Positions 36,408 to 46,814 are shown, counted from the first letter of the stretch. The stretch: 64,000 nucleotides of DNA from Pseudomonas tensinigenes (GCF_014268445.2 NZ_CP077089.1:1605501-1669500), one strand, 5' to 3'. The notes: a model not told the origin generated them from the letters alone. Program-made: numbers and translations.

Positions 36408-36496
36408 TGTGGGAGCGAGCCTGCTCGCGAATGCGGTGTGTCAGCCTACAATTTCTTAACTGACACACCGCATTCGCGAGCAGGCTCGCTCCCACA
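36408..36496. repeat. REP doublet at the helicase/transporter junction
   Basis: Inverted REP copies flank GCGGTGTGTCAG / CTGACACACCGC inner arms, giving an extended hairpin exactly at the border between the repair pair and the transporter operon. Confidence 0.92.
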
Positions 36497-36514
36497 GGGG
36501 GATTGTGTACGGCG

Positions 36515-37279
36515 TTATTTGAGATTGCCGCTGAGGAATTGCTTGAGGCGTTCGCTTTTCGGGTTGCCCAGCACTTCTTCGGGGGCGCCTTCTTCTTCCA
36601 CCAAGCCTTGATGCAGAAACAACACCTGGCTGGAAACCTTACGAGCGAAGCTCATCTCATGGGTCACCATGATCATGGTCCGGCCTTCTTCGGCGAGTCC
36701 CTGAATCACCTTCAACACTTCCCCCACCAACTCCGGGTCGAGCGCCGAAGTCGGTTCATCGAACAACATCACCTCCGGCTCCATCGCCAACGCCCGTGCA
36801 ATCGCCACGCGCTGCTGCTGGCCGCCCGACAAAAACGCCGGGTACTGATCCGCCACCCGCGCCGGCAAGCCGACCTTGTCCAGATAACGCCGCGCACGAT
36901 CGTCGGCCTCCTGTTTGCTGCAACCCAGCACCCGGCGCGGGGCCATGGTGATGTTTTCCAGCACGGTCATGTGGCTCCACAGGTTGAAATGCTGGAACAC
37001 CATCGCCAGACGTGTGCGCAGGCGTTGCAGTTCATCAGCGTCAGCGACGTGCATGCCGTGGCGGTCGGTGATCATGCGGATCGCCTGGCCATCGAGGCTC
37101 ATGGCGCCGTCGTTGGGTTGTTCGAGAAAGTTGATGCAGCGCAAAAAAGTACTTTTGCCCGAGCCACTGGCGCCGATCAGGCTGATCACGTCGCCGGTCT
37201 TGGCCTTGAGCGACACGCCTTTGAGCACCTGATGGTCGCCATAGCTTTTGTGCAGGCCTTCAACGGTCAGTTTGTACAT
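36515..37279 (-). CDS. aotP: Basic amino acid ABC transporter ATPase (AotP/HisP type)
   Basis: A 254-residue ATPase. Walker A is GASGSGKST, the Q-loop is FQHFNLW, the signature is LSGGQQQR, and Walker B is [12 protein letters not shown]. The sequence is of the HisP/AotP type that powers uptake of arginine, ornithine or histidine. The ATG at 37279 opens [15 protein letters not shown]. It is the last gene of a J-Q-M-O-P operon. In P. aeruginosa argR follows aotP; here a REP doublet and the helicase gene follow instead. Confidence 0.85.
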   Translation of the reverse strand: MYKLTVEGLHKSYGDHQVLKGVSLKAKTGDVISLIGASGSGKSTFLRCINFLEQPNDGAMSLDGQAIRMITDRHGMHVADADELQRLRTRLAMVFQHFNLWSHMTVLENITMAPRRVLGCSKQEADDRARRYLDKVGLPARVADQYPAFLSGGQQQRVAIARALAMEPEVMLFDEPTSALDPELVGEVLKVIQGLAEEGRTMIMVTHEMSFARKVSSQVLFLHQGLVEEEGAPEEVLGNPKSERLKQFLSGNLK

Positions 37280-37292
37280 GGGACAGACATCC

Positions 37293-38411
37293 TCAAGGCG
37301 AAAGTAGGTAGCCGCTGCGATAGGCTTCAGCACCCGCAACATGGGCGATGACCATGCCGGCAGTGGCCATGCGGCGCAGCGAGCGGGCGTACATCACGCC
37401 GGCGCTGGTGCAATGAATAGGGGTGATGCGGTCGTTGATCGGGTCGATGATTTCGGCGATCTGTTGCCCGGCCTCCAGCACTTGCCCGGCCGTGGCGGTG
37501 TACACCAGCAGGCCGCCGACTGGGGTGGTCACCGGCTCGACTCCCGCGAGAGGCGTGGCCGGGAACGGCAATGGCGGCTGCGGTTTGGTCTCACCGACGA
37601 TCGCATCGGACTGGATCAGGTAGTCGATCAGCGCCTGGCAGTCGCGACTGGCCAGCGGATGGCTGACATCACCCTGGCCGCGCAACTCAACGGTCACCGA
37701 GAAACTGCCGAGCGGAATTTCAAAGTGTTCGCCGAAGCGTTCCTTCAGTTGCCACCACAGCAGGGTGAAGCATTCATCGAACGACTGGCCGCCGGAATCG
37801 GTGGCCAGCAGGCTCGCCTGAGCTTCGATGTAGCGCGCCAGCGGTTCGACCTGCGGCCACGCTTCGGGCGTGGTGTAGAGGTGCACCACTGATTCGAAGT
37901 CGCAATGCAGGTCGAGCACCATGTCCGCATCACAGGCCAGCCGTTGCAGGGTCAGACGCTGGGATTGCAGTTGCGTGCTGGCGGTCTGGCGGGCGAGAGC
38001 GTTGCGCAGATGCGTGCGGATCAGTTCGAGGTTGTGCTGTGGATCGTCATTCAGCTTGCCCTCGATGGCGTTGCCGATCTCTTCGCTGAGATCGACGAAC
38101 CAGCGGTTGAAGTTCTGCCCGCTCTCCAGTTCGTAGCGGCCCAGTGGCACGTCCATCAGCACTTGTTCGAGGCCGACCGGGTTGGCCACTGGCACCAGCA
38201 CGATTTGGCTGCGCAGGCGGCCGGCGGCTTCCAGCTCGGCCAGCCGCTGTTTGAGATGCCAGGCGACGAGCATGCCCGGCAGTTCGTCGGCATGCAGCGA
38301 AGACTGAATGTAAACCTTGCCCTTGGCCTGCTCCGGGCCGAAGTGGAAGCTGTGGATCTGTCGTGCGGTCCCCGGCAGCGGGGCCAGCAAGTCATGGATC
38401 AGGTGGCGCAT
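37293..38411 (-). CDS. aotO: AotO-like succinylglutamate desuccinylase/aspartoacylase family protein
   Basis: A 372-residue zinc carboxypeptidase-like enzyme. The zinc ligands are HADE in [11 protein letters not shown] (near residue 45) and a later His in LDLHCDFES. The C-terminal part has a biotinyl-like barrel ([25 protein letters not shown]). P. aeruginosa AotO occupies the same place inside the arginine transport operon and is not needed for transport. Its substrate is unknown. MRHLIHDLL is taken as the start because the residues before it overlap the aotM stop. Confidence 0.82.
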   Translation of the reverse strand: MRHLIHDLLAPLPGTARQIHSFHFGPEQAKGKVYIQSSLHADELPGMLVAWHLKQRLAELEAAGRLRSQIVLVPVANPVGLEQVLMDVPLGRYELESGQNFNRWFVDLSEEIGNAIEGKLNDDPQHNLELIRTHLRNALARQTASTQLQSQRLTLQRLACDADMVLDLHCDFESVVHLYTTPEAWPQVEPLARYIEAQASLLATDSGGQSFDECFTLLWWQLKERFGEHFEIPLGSFSVTVELRGQGDVSHPLASRDCQALIDYLIQSDAIVGETKPQPPLPFPATPLAGVEPVTTPVGGLLVYTATAGQVLEAGQQIAEIIDPINDRITPIHCTSAGVMYARSLRRMATAGMVIAHVAGAEAYRSGYLLSP

Positions 38412-38424
38412 TTGCGAAGTTGTC

Positions 38425-39135
38425 CTAGTGAGTCGGGCCGAGGAAGGCCAGCCATCGGCGTTCGGCAAGGCGGAACAGGCCGACCAGCGCAAAGGTAATG
38501 GTCAGGTAGATCAGCGCGGCGATGCCGAACGACTGAAAGGTCAGGAAGGTCGCCGAGTTGGCGTCCCGCGCGACTTTCAGGATATCGGGGATGGTCGCGG
38601 TGAAGGCCACGGTGGTCGAGTGCAGCATCAGGATCACTTCGTTGCTGTAATACGGCAACGAACGGCGCAGCGCCGACGGCATGATCACGTAGGCATACAG
38701 CTTCCAGCCGGTCAGCCCGTAAGCCTTGGCCGCTTCGACTTCGCCGTGGTTCATGCTGCGAATCGCCCCGGCGAAAATCTCCGTGGTGTAGGCGCAGGTG
38801 TTGAGGGCGAAGGCGAGGATCGTGCAGTTCATCGCATCGCGGAAGAAGCTGTCGAGCAGCGGCTGCGCACGCACGGCGGCGAGGCTGTAAATGCCGGTGT
38901 AGCAAATCAGCAACTGGATATACAGCGGCGTGCCACGGAACAGGTAGGTGTAAAACTGCACCGGCCAGCGAATGTAGAAGTGCGGCGAAACCCGCGCGAT
39001 CGACAGCGGAATCGACACCAGGAAACCGATGAAGATCGAGGCGCTGAGCAGCCACAGCGTCATCGCCAGCCCGGTGATGTTCTGGCCGTCGGTATAAAGG
39101 AAGGCGCGCCAATATTCCTGCAAGAGTTCGATCAT
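38425..39135 (-). CDS. aotM: Basic amino acid ABC transporter permease (AotM type)
   Basis: A 236-residue inner-membrane permease of the HisM type. About five membrane helices are visible. The cytoplasmic EAA loop reads EVEAAKAYGLTGWKLYAYVIMPSALRRSLPYYSNE. It overlaps the upstream permease gene by ATGA, so both should be made in equal amounts as a heterodimer. Confidence 0.85.
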   Translation of the reverse strand: MIELLQEYWRAFLYTDGQNITGLAMTLWLLSASIFIGFLVSIPLSIARVSPHFYIRWPVQFYTYLFRGTPLYIQLLICYTGIYSLAAVRAQPLLDSFFRDAMNCTILAFALNTCAYTTEIFAGAIRSMNHGEVEAAKAYGLTGWKLYAYVIMPSALRRSLPYYSNEVILMLHSTTVAFTATIPDILKVARDANSATFLTFQSFGIAALIYLTITFALVGLFRLAERRWLAFLGPTH

Positions 39136-39860
39136 CGTACGGCCTCCCGGGCACCGGCGGCGTAGCGGCGTTCGAGCCAGCGCAGGATGAAATTCGAGGC
39201 ACTGGTGATCAGCAGATAGATCAACGCGGCGAGAACCAGGAAGTAGAACAGTTGATAAGTGCTTTTACCGGCGTCCTGCGCGGCTTTGACCAGGTCGGCG
39301 AGGCCGATGATCGACACCAGCGCGGTGGCCTTGAGCATCACCATCCAGTTGTTGCCGATACCCGGCAGGGCGAAGCGCATCATTTGCGGAAACACCACGT
39401 AGCGAAAGCGCTGGCCGCGTTTGAGGCCATAGGCAGTCGCGGCTTCAACCTGACCGCGCGGCACTGCGAGAATCGCGCCACGAAAGGTTTCGGTGAAATA
39501 CGCGCCATAGATGAAGCCCAGGGTCAGCACCCCGGCGCTGAACGGGTCGATCTCGATGTATTCCCATTCCAGGTAATCGGTCAGCGTCGTCAGCCAGGTT
39601 TGCAGGCTGTAGAAAATCAGCAGCATCAGCACCAGATCCGGCACCCCGCGAATCAGCGTGGTGTAGAGCTGGGCGGGCAGGCGCACCAGTTTGACTTTTG
39701 ACAGCTTGGCACTGGCGCCGAGCAGGCCGAGCAACACGGCCACCAGCAGCGACAACGCCGATAATTTGATGGTCATCCAGGTGCCTTCCAACAGCAAAGG
39801 GCCAAAACCCTTGAGGCTGAAGGCTGCGAGCCCCAGATTTTGTAAGAGGTTTTCAAACAT
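39132..39860 (-). CDS. aotQ: Basic amino acid ABC transporter permease (AotQ type)
   Basis: A 242-residue permease with five membrane helices. The EAA loop QVEAATAYGLKRGQRFRYVVFPQMMRFALPGIGNNW is of the HisQ type. It is separated from the binding-protein gene by 56 bp that hold a hairpin. It overlaps aotM at the stop. Confidence 0.85.
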   Translation of the reverse strand: MFENLLQNLGLAAFSLKGFGPLLLEGTWMTIKLSALSLLVAVLLGLLGASAKLSKVKLVRLPAQLYTTLIRGVPDLVLMLLIFYSLQTWLTTLTDYLEWEYIEIDPFSAGVLTLGFIYGAYFTETFRGAILAVPRGQVEAATAYGLKRGQRFRYVVFPQMMRFALPGIGNNWMVMLKATALVSIIGLADLVKAAQDAGKSTYQLFYFLVLAALIYLLITSASNFILRWLERRYAAGAREAVR

Positions 39861-39887
39861 AAATCAGCAACCTGAGCGGATGGAAAA

Positions 39888-39910
39888 GGCGCCCATCGAG
39901 GATGGGCGCC
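39888..39910 (-). terminator. Attenuating hairpin between aotJ and aotQ
   Basis: GGCGCCCATC / GATGGGCGCC is a perfect 10-bp stem with a 3-nt loop, starting 7 nt after the aotJ stop. It has no long T-run. Such hairpins protect or partly terminate the binding-protein message, giving more aotJ than membrane components. Confidence 0.7.
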
Positions 39911-39916
39911 GGGGCA

Positions 39917-40699
39917 TTATTTGCCGCTGTACAGATTCAGATCGCCAAAGTGTTTCTTTTGAATCTCGGCGTATTTGCCATCATCGTGTAACGCTTTGAT
40001 ACCTTTATCTAAAAGCGCTTTCAGCTCAGTGTTACCTTTCTTAATACCGACAGCGGTTTTGGCTGGCAGCAATTCGCTGTCGACTGGCTTGCTGACGTCA
40101 TAGTCGGCGCCCTGTGGCGACTTCAAAAAGCCCAGTTCGGCTTGCAGCATGTCCTGAATGCCCGCGTCGAGACGGCCGGAGGTCAGGTCGGAATACACCT
40201 GATCCTGGTTCTGATAGGCCTGGGTTTTCACGCCGGCCTTGTCCAGCACGGCTTTGGCGTAGGCTTCTTGAATGGTGCCCTGCTCGTAGCCGACGGTTTT
40301 GCCCTTGAGGGACGCTACGTCTGCGGTGATGCCGGAACCTTTCTTGAACACGTAAGCGGTCGGGCCGGAGAACAGCTCGCTGGAGAAGTCGATGACTTTT
40401 TCGCGGGCCGGGGTCACGGTCATCGACGAGATCACACCGTCGAATTTGTTGGCCTTGAGGCCCGGAATCATGCCGTCGAAGTCACTTTCGACCCACTTGC
40501 ACTTGACCTTCAGTTCGGCGCAGATCGCGTTGCCCAGGTCGATGTCGAAGCCCACCAGGCTGCCGTCGGCCGCTTTCGACTCGAACGGTGCGTACGAAGG
40601 GTCAACGCCAAAGCGCAGCTCTTTGTATTCCTTGGCCAGCGCGGAGCCAGCGGCCATGCACAACGCCAGTGCAGAAAGGGTCAGCAATGCTTTTTTCAT
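39917..40699 (-). CDS. aotJ: Periplasmic basic amino acid-binding protein (AotJ type)
   Basis: A 260-residue periplasmic receptor with a signal peptide (MKKALLTLSALALCMAAGSALA). The mature part begins KEYKELRFGVDPSYAPFESKAADGSLVGFDIDLGNAIC, the usual opening of lysine/arginine/ornithine-binding proteins. Two cysteines (AICAELKVKCKW) match the disulfide of HisJ/ArgT. It is the first gene of the operon. Arginine/ornithine is the likely ligand given AotO in the operon, but histidine cannot be ruled out. Confidence 0.88.
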   Translation of the reverse strand: MKKALLTLSALALCMAAGSALAKEYKELRFGVDPSYAPFESKAADGSLVGFDIDLGNAICAELKVKCKWVESDFDGMIPGLKANKFDGVISSMTVTPAREKVIDFSSELFSGPTAYVFKKGSGITADVASLKGKTVGYEQGTIQEAYAKAVLDKAGVKTQAYQNQDQVYSDLTSGRLDAGIQDMLQAELGFLKSPQGADYDVSKPVDSELLPAKTAVGIKKGNTELKALLDKGIKALHDDGKYAEIQKKHFGDLNLYSGK

Positions 40700-40920
40700 T
40701 ATTCAATCCCTAAGAACCAATATGAGCGCTTGTGGCGCAGAATTATTGTTACTGGAACGCGTACGACCTATAGAAAGTAGCAATTTCCGAACCAGAGTCC
40801 CGAACAAGTGTTTTAAAAGGTGAGGAGAGCTACAAGATCAATGGATGAGTGCACGAAAAGGGGCGCGGCAGAAAGCGTGCACTGATTTGTGGCTTATCGG
40901 GGACAGGCAAGCAGATCGCT

Positions 40921-41031
40921 GATCGTTCCCACGCTCTGCGTGGTAATGCAGCCCGGGACGCTCCGCTTCCCCTCCAAGGCCGAACGCGGAGCGTCCGTTG
41001 AGGCATTCCCACGCGCAGCGTGCGAACGATC
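40921..41031. repeat. Intergenic repeat (CGTTCCCACGCTCTGCGTGG family)
   Basis: Outer inverted arms GATCGTTCCCACGC and GCGTGCGAACGATC enclose an inner pair around GGGACGCTCCGC and GCGGAGCGTCC. It is a palindromic repeat family distinct from the REP doublets, placed at the transporter/ligase junction. Confidence 0.8.
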
Positions 41032-41050
41032 AATGTCCCGGGAAACGGGG

Positions 41051-42739
41051 TCAGGCCAGCAGATCTTGCAGTGTGGCGAGGCTATCGGCTTCATCCACGG
41101 TCTTGTCCTGACGCCAACGCAACATCCGTGGAAAACGCACGGCAATTCCGCTCTTGTGCCGCCGTGACAGGGCGATGCCTTCGAAACCCAGCTCAAACAC
41201 CAGACTCGGCTTCACACTGCTCACCGGGCCGAATTTTTCCACGGTGGTCTTGCGCACAATGCTGTCGACCTGGCGCATCTCTTCATCTGTCAGCCCCGAA
41301 TACGCCTTGGCGAACGGCACCAGCGCGCGCTGACTCGAATCGGGCGGGCCGTCCCACACGGCAAAGGTGTAATCGCTATACAGACTGGCCCGGCGACCAT
41401 GACCGCGCTGCGCATAAATCAACACGGCATCGACACTGAACGGATCGACTTTCCACTTCCACCACACGCCCATGTCCTTGGTGCGGCCGACGCCGTACAG
41501 CGAATCGCGCGCCTTGAGCATCATGCCTTCAACGCCCAAGCGTCGTGAGGCTTCGCGCTGGCGGGCGAGGTCGAACCAGTCGCTGCCGGTCAGCACCGGT
41601 GAGGGCAGCAGCACCGGGCTGTTACAGCGGGCGATGACCTCTTCCAGTTGCGCGCGGCGCTTGGCTTGCGGCTGGTTACGCCAGTCATCGCCTTGCCATT
41701 CGAGCAAGTCGTAGGCGAGCACCACCACTGGCACGTCTTCGAGGATTTTTTTGTCGAGGGTTTTGCGACCGATACGTTGCTGCAGCAAGGCGAAGGGTTG
41801 CACCGCCGGTGGTTCGGTCGATTGCGGATCAAAGGCGTCTTCAGTGCGCGGATGCGTGCTTTTCCACACGACGATTTCGCCGTCGATCACCGTGCCGTCG
41901 GGCAAGCCGTGTACCAGCACATCCAGTTCGGGAAAACGCTCGGTCACCAGTTCTTCGCCACGCGACCAGATCCACAGCCGGCCTTCACGCTTGACCACTT
42001 GCGCGCGGATGCCATCCCATTTCCATTCAATCTGCCAGTTACTGGCAGGGCCGATCAGCGTTTCAAACTCTTCGACCGGTTGCGACAACGCGTGGGCGAG
42101 GAAAAACGGGTAGGGCTGACCGCCACGCTGGGCATGTTCATCGCTGGACTCAGGGGCAATCAGTTTCAAGTAACTGGCCGCGCTCGGCCGGTTCGACAGG
42201 TCGGTGTAACCGACCAAGCGCTGCGCCACACGTTTGCTGTCCAGTCCGGCCATCGAGGCCAGGGCCCGGGTGACCAGCAATTTCGAGACGCCGACGCGGA
42301 AACTGCCGGTGATCAATTTGATGCACAGCATCAGGCTCGATCGATCCAGTTGCGCCCACAGTGCGGGCAGTTGTCGGCTGAGGTATTCCGGAGTTTCACC
42401 GCGTAGCGGCAGGAGTTTGTCTTCGATCCACTCGGCGAGGCCGGCGTCGGAACTGTGCGGGTTTTCCGCGAGCACCAGCGAAATGGTTTCCGCCAGGTCA
42501 CCGACCGCTTGATAGCTTTCTTCGAACAGCCACGGTTCCAGGCCGGAAATCTCGACAGCCAGTTCGCGCAGGATTCTCACTGGGACCAGTTGCCGGGGCC
42601 GGCCACCGGAGAGAAAGTACACCGCCCACGCGGCGTCATGCGGTTCGGCCTGAGCGAAGTAAGCCTGCATCGCCGCCAGTTTGGCGTTGCTTGACGTGGT
42701 TGCGTCGAGTTCAGCATACAACTCGGCGAATGCTTTCAT
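41051..42739 (-). CDS. ATP-dependent DNA ligase of the ligase-associated module
   Basis: A 562-residue ligase. An N-terminal domain (about 1-205) is followed by the nucleotidyltransferase core: the adenylated lysine is K240 in EWKWDGIRAQ. Other motifs are DGEIVVW, EGMMLKARDS and WWKWKVDPFSVDAVLIYAQ. The C-terminal OB domain ends the protein. It is not LigA (NAD+) and has no LigD accessory domains. It overlaps the upstream exonuclease gene by ATGA. The partners helicase and PdeM lie beyond the transporter operon. Confidence 0.93.
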   Translation of the reverse strand: MKAFAELYAELDATTSSNAKLAAMQAYFAQAEPHDAAWAVYFLSGGRPRQLVPVRILRELAVEISGLEPWLFEESYQAVGDLAETISLVLAENPHSSDAGLAEWIEDKLLPLRGETPEYLSRQLPALWAQLDRSSLMLCIKLITGSFRVGVSKLLVTRALASMAGLDSKRVAQRLVGYTDLSNRPSAASYLKLIAPESSDEHAQRGGQPYPFFLAHALSQPVEEFETLIGPASNWQIEWKWDGIRAQVVKREGRLWIWSRGEELVTERFPELDVLVHGLPDGTVIDGEIVVWKSTHPRTEDAFDPQSTEPPAVQPFALLQQRIGRKTLDKKILEDVPVVVLAYDLLEWQGDDWRNQPQAKRRAQLEEVIARCNSPVLLPSPVLTGSDWFDLARQREASRRLGVEGMMLKARDSLYGVGRTKDMGVWWKWKVDPFSVDAVLIYAQRGHGRRASLYSDYTFAVWDGPPDSSQRALVPFAKAYSGLTDEEMRQVDSIVRKTTVEKFGPVSSVKPSLVFELGFEGIALSRRHKSGIAVRFPRMLRWRQDKTVDEADSLATLQDLLA

Positions 42740-43770
42740 GCTGGCATCTCGGCGATGGTCGGTTCGGCAGCGATGTTTTCTTCTTCGTCATCGCCGTATT
42801 CGGTGTTGAAACCCTGGGCATCCAGACCCTGTTCGCGCAGATGCCGTACGAGCACACCGATCGAACCGTGGGTGACCATCACCCGTTCCGCACCGGTTTG
42901 CTCGATCGCCCAGAGCAGGCCGGGCCAGTCGGCGTGATCGGAGAGCACGAAACCGCGATCCACACCGCGCCGCCGTCGGGTGCCGCGCAATCGCATCCAG
43001 CCACTGGCAAACGCGTCGCTGAACTCGCCGAAGCGACGCATCCAGGTGCTGCCTCCCGCTGAGGGCGGGGCGATGACCAGGGCCTGGCGCATGATCGGAT
43101 CGCTTTTTTTCACGTCGCCGGCGTAGATCGTCGGCGGCAGGTACACGCCCGCCTCGCGATAGACCCGGTTCAGCGGTTCGACCGCACCGTGGCTGAGGAT
43201 CGGGCCGAGGCTTTCGTCGATGCCGTGGAGAATTCGCTGGGCCTTGCCGAACGAGTAGCAGAACAACACGCTGGCCTTGCCGGCGGCGATGTTCGCCGCC
43301 CACCACTGATTGATCTCGCTGAACACCTGCACCTGTGGCTGCCAGCGATAGATCGGCAGGCCGAAGGTCGATTCGGTGATGAAGGTGTGGCAACGCACCG
43401 GTTCGAACGGGGCGCAGGTGCCATCCGGTTCGATCTTGTAATCGCCGGACGCCACCCAGACTTCGCCACCGTATTCCAAGCGTACTTGCGCCGAACCGAG
43501 CACGTGGCCGGCGGGGTGAAAACTCAGGGTGACACCGTGGTGCGTCAGGCGCTGGCCGTAGGCGAGGGTTTGCAGATTGATGTCCTGCCCCAGCCGCGCG
43601 CGCAGAATCCCTTCGCTGGCGCTGCTGGCGAGGTAATGCTGGTTGCCGGTGCGGGCGTGATCGCCGTGGGCATGGGTAATGACCGAGCGCTCGACGGGGC
43701 GCCACGGGTCAATGTAGAAATCTCCCGCAGGGCAATAAAGGCCTTCGGGGCGGGCGATAACAAGGTCCAT
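42736..43770 (-). CDS. Ligase-associated beta-CASP DNA exonuclease
   Basis: A 344-residue metallo-beta-lactamase/beta-CASP nuclease. Metal motif HAHGDHA lies near residue 33, followed by FHPAGHVLGSAQV and the C-terminal VLSDHADWPGLL. It resembles Artemis/SNM1-type end-processing enzymes. It is the first gene of the pair with the ligase and is normally part of a four-gene repair module. No LexA box is seen upstream. Confidence 0.9.
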   Translation of the reverse strand: MDLVIARPEGLYCPAGDFYIDPWRPVERSVITHAHGDHARTGNQHYLASSASEGILRARLGQDINLQTLAYGQRLTHHGVTLSFHPAGHVLGSAQVRLEYGGEVWVASGDYKIEPDGTCAPFEPVRCHTFITESTFGLPIYRWQPQVQVFSEINQWWAANIAAGKASVLFCYSFGKAQRILHGIDESLGPILSHGAVEPLNRVYREAGVYLPPTIYAGDVKKSDPIMRQALVIAPPSAGGSTWMRRFGEFSDAFASGWMRLRGTRRRRGVDRGFVLSDHADWPGLLWAIEQTGAERVMVTHGSIGVLVRHLREQGLDAQGFNTEYGDDEEENIAAEPTIAEMPA

Positions 43771-43846
43771 GTCATTACCAGAATGGAGGGCTTGTTAGCT
43801 ATGAGGTTGGTGCGTGTTCAGAAGTTCTATCGACTTTGAAGAGCAA

Positions 43847-44166
43847 CCCTCACCCCAGCCCTCTCCCGGAGGGAGAGGGGGCTGACCGAGGTGTCTGGGA
43901 GAGCTACGCCGACGTGAAATACCGAGTCGAGCACAGATTCTGGACCAGATCAAAAGCCCCTCACCCCAGCCCTCTCCCCGAGGGAGAGGGGGCCGACCGA
44001 GGTGTCTGGCGCGCTACATCGACCTGAAAAACCGGGTCGATTATGGATTCGGCAAGGCACGAACCGAGTTGATTCTGGATTCGGCAGTGCACGTTAAGGT
44101 CGGCGTATGTCCCAAGCATCCCCCAATCAGTCCCCTCTCCCTTTGGGAGAGGGTTAGGGTGAGGGG
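43847..44166. repeat. CCCTCACCCCAGCCCTCTCCC element, duplicated start
   Basis: The left arm CCCTCACCCCAGCCCTCTCCC...GGGAGAGGGG occurs twice (43847 and 43958, period 111 bp). The right end at 44132-44166 is the inverse (CCCCTCTCCC...GAGGGTTAGGGTGAGGGG). The inner text GTGTCTGGCG...GACCTGAAA...GGTCGATTATGGATTC is shared with the element at 53081. It fills the gap between the exonuclease and acylase genes. Confidence 0.85.
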
Positions 44167-44181
44167 CTTTTGACGTTCAGC

Positions 44182-46632
44182 TTATTTGCCAGGAGTAAGA
44201 GTCAGGCGAGTCTTGCCATACACCCGATCAAAGTTCTGCGGCTGCATCGGCAAACCGATGTATTGGCCTTTGAGCCACGCATCGATGCCATTGAGGTAAT
44301 TCGGGCTGACCGGATTCCCCGATTGCCCCGTACCGTTCTGCCCCATCAGCGGTTCGGTCTGACCGAAGTCGACGATGAAGCGCATCGACGGCGCGCGGGT
44401 GGTGGTGAAGTCCTGACCCCAAGCGAACGCCGAAGTGTTCAACGTCGTGTGATCGCCACCGGCCGCCAGCGGCCCACGCACGATCTGACCATTGCTGTTC
44501 TTCCACGCATAGCTGTGCAATTTGCCCCACTGCCAGGTTCTGTGATCGCCACCCAACTGACTCTCGCCAGCGCTGATCGCTGCGGCAAAGCTGCGGGCGA
44601 GAATCACGGCTTTGTCCTCTTTCTGCGGCGTGCGAATGTCATCCCAGAACGGACTGTCTTCACGCCCCAACAGATGATCGGCCTGCGCCGCATAAGACAA
44701 ATCACCATTGGCAATAAACGCTTTCCACGCCGGGCTCGATTCCGGGCCGAGTTCGTCAAGGAAGATCTGCTTCATGCTTTCCTGCAGGAACAACTCATAG
44801 ATCGCCGCATCCGCCGAGGTCGGGCTGAGCTTGCCGTCGAATGCCATCAATCGCGTGAACGCCTCGCGTGCCTTGCTGCGATCCGCTTCCGGCAGGGTAT
44901 CGATCGCCTGTTTCAGCGGTTGCTTCATGCCCGGCGCTTCGAAGACTTTCTTCAGCTTGGCGGCGAAGGTGGTGGTCTGGTCGTACTGCATGGCGATCAC
45001 GCTGCGGCTGTCGTGCTTGCCGCTGCCGGCCAGTTCGGCCAGACGTTCGCCGCGCTCCGGCGCTGCCCAGGAGTTGGACAGTTGCATGCCGTAGCCGTGA
45101 GGAATCACCCGCTGGTTGGCGGTGCCGAGCCAGCCTTGCGCCGGGTCCTGATCGTACGGGTGCAGCATCGGGTCGGCGTAACCGTCCCAGTCGTAACGAC
45201 CTTCCCAGCCCGGCGACGGCAGCAGGCCTTCGCCTTCACGGCGGTTGGGGAAACGCCCGGTGACCTGCCAACCAATATTGCTCGCATCGGCGAACACCAG
45301 ATTCAAGGCGATGGCGCGGATCTCGCGGCTGGCATCCGAGGCGCGCTCGACGGTTTGCGCACGGGTCAGATCAAAAAACGCATCCAGCGACTTGTCGTCG
45401 GTGAAGCTCGGCGTCTGCAAGGCCAGACCGAAACCATTGCCCTGCGCCGCTGCCTGAGCACTGTTGAGCAGCGCGCCGTGACGGGTTTCGTACACCGCTT
45501 CGCGAATCGGCCGCTGGCCTTTGACGAAGTAGGTTTCGTTACGCACGCCCAGCGGTTGCCATTTGCCGTTGACCTCGTAGGTCAGGCTGCTGCCCTGGCG
45601 GCGGATTTTTTCCAGGAACAGATCCTGGTTGTCGCCGAGCACGCTGGTCATGCTCCACGCCACTTTGCCGTTGAAGCCACCGAGGACCAGCGGCAAACCG
45701 GCCACGGTAACGCCGGCGGCTTGATATTTCGGTGCGCGGATCTGCACGAAGCTCCACAACGATGGCGCGGCGAGCGGCCCATGGGCGTCGCTGGCCAGCA
45801 GGCTCTTGCCGCTGCGGCTGCGTTGCGGAGCGATCGCCCAGTTGTTCGAAGACGTGGTGCCGAGCAGGTTCAGCGCCGACAGTTGCTGGCTGGCGCTGCT
45901 CAGCTCGGTCAGTCCCGGGATCTGCCCGTTGAGCTTGAGGCCTTGCAGCTTGTCAGCCTCGGCCAGTGGCAGGTTTTCGTCGGGTGCGGACGGCGTCAGC
46001 CAGGCGAGCTTGTCGCTGGTCACGGTTTGCGCGAGCACCAAGGATTCAATTTCTTCCGGCAGGTTGGCCGACTGGCTGAAATTCAGCAGGGCGAAAATCA
46101 GCGCCGAATCTTCCGGTTTCCAGTATTCAGGCTTGTAGCCGCTGGAGGCGAGGTCGCCCGGCAACTTGTCGGCGTAGCGGAACAGGTAGGCGTTGACACC
46201 CCGCGCATAGACTTCGAAGAAACGCTTGAGGCGTGGTGACGAAGCCTTGTACAGCTCGCCGGCGCTTTTCTTCAGATTGACCGCGCGCATGTAGCGGTCG
46301 GCATCGAGCATCGATGCGCCGGACATTTCCGCCAGACGGCCCTGAGCGAGCAAACGCAGGGTAACCATCTGGTTGATGCGGTCGCTGGCATGGACGTAGC
46401 CGAGGCTGAACAGTGCGTCATGGAACGTGTTGCTTTCGATCAGCGGCATGCCCATGGCATTGCGGCGTACCGATACGTTCTGCGCCAGGCCCTTGAGCGG
46501 CTGCACGCCGGAGGTCGGCGGGAGGGTGTCCTGAGCGTTCCAGGTCTGGCAACCGGACAGGCCCAAAACACCGGCCACTGCTGCGGCAACGCCGAACCGG
46601 GGAAGAAAATGTGTGAGGGCTGGCGAGGCCAT
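44182..46632 (-). CDS. quiP: Penicillin acylase family Ntn-hydrolase, QuiP-like AHL acylase
   Basis: An 816-residue Ntn hydrolase. The N-terminus is a lipoprotein-like signal (VLGLSGCQ, Cys28). After an alpha-chain of about 260 residues comes [12 protein letters not shown], where Ser262 should become the free N-terminal nucleophile after autocleavage. The beta-chain follows. Sequence opening and length fit QuiP (PA1032) of P. aeruginosa, which degrades long-chain acyl-homoserine lactones; other family members cleave different amides. No luxI/luxR pair lies in the window, so quorum quenching is by family only. Confidence 0.78.
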   Translation of the reverse strand: MASPALTHFLPRFGVAAAVAGVLGLSGCQTWNAQDTLPPTSGVQPLKGLAQNVSVRRNAMGMPLIESNTFHDALFSLGYVHASDRINQMVTLRLLAQGRLAEMSGASMLDADRYMRAVNLKKSAGELYKASSPRLKRFFEVYARGVNAYLFRYADKLPGDLASSGYKPEYWKPEDSALIFALLNFSQSANLPEEIESLVLAQTVTSDKLAWLTPSAPDENLPLAEADKLQGLKLNGQIPGLTELSSASQQLSALNLLGTTSSNNWAIAPQRSRSGKSLLASDAHGPLAAPSLWSFVQIRAPKYQAAGVTVAGLPLVLGGFNGKVAWSMTSVLGDNQDLFLEKIRRQGSSLTYEVNGKWQPLGVRNETYFVKGQRPIREAVYETRHGALLNSAQAAAQGNGFGLALQTPSFTDDKSLDAFFDLTRAQTVERASDASREIRAIALNLVFADASNIGWQVTGRFPNRREGEGLLPSPGWEGRYDWDGYADPMLHPYDQDPAQGWLGTANQRVIPHGYGMQLSNSWAAPERGERLAELAGSGKHDSRSVIAMQYDQTTTFAAKLKKVFEAPGMKQPLKQAIDTLPEADRSKAREAFTRLMAFDGKLSPTSADAAIYELFLQESMKQIFLDELGPESSPAWKAFIANGDLSYAAQADHLLGREDSPFWDDIRTPQKEDKAVILARSFAAAISAGESQLGGDHRTWQWGKLHSYAWKNSNGQIVRGPLAAGGDHTTLNTSAFAWGQDFTTTRAPSMRFIVDFGQTEPLMGQNGTGQSGNPVSPNYLNGIDAWLKGQYIGLPMQPQNFDRVYGKTRLTLTPGK

Positions 46633-46738
46633 GGCAAAGCTCCTGCGGGGGGTAGCGTCAGTAAAGGCGCTACGTTAGTGAGCAGGAGGTGGCCGCGCAA
46701 GCGGGGGCGGGGGTTATTTGCGTATTTCTGTCGAATGG

Positions 46739-46814
46739 AAAAGATCGCAGCCTGCGACAGCTCCTACATAAGCATGCATTCCCTTGTAGGAGTTGCCGAA
46801 GGCTGCGATCTTTT
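46739..46814. repeat. Type-2 repeat doublet
   Basis: Inverted arms AAAAGATCGCAGCCTGCGACAG and GAAGGCTGCGATCTTTT flank CTCCTAC/GTAGGAG. It lies next to the convergent end of the GST gene. Confidence 0.88.

Noticed and set aside
40721..40760. ArgR operator upstream of the aotJ-type gene
   Set aside because: A TGTGGC motif is present but the rest does not fit the Pseudomonas ArgR consensus well enough to call.
43836..44027. A 63-codon frame between the exonuclease and acylase genes
   Set aside because: It translates the repeat element twice (SNPHPSPLPEGEGADRGVW) and is not a real protein.
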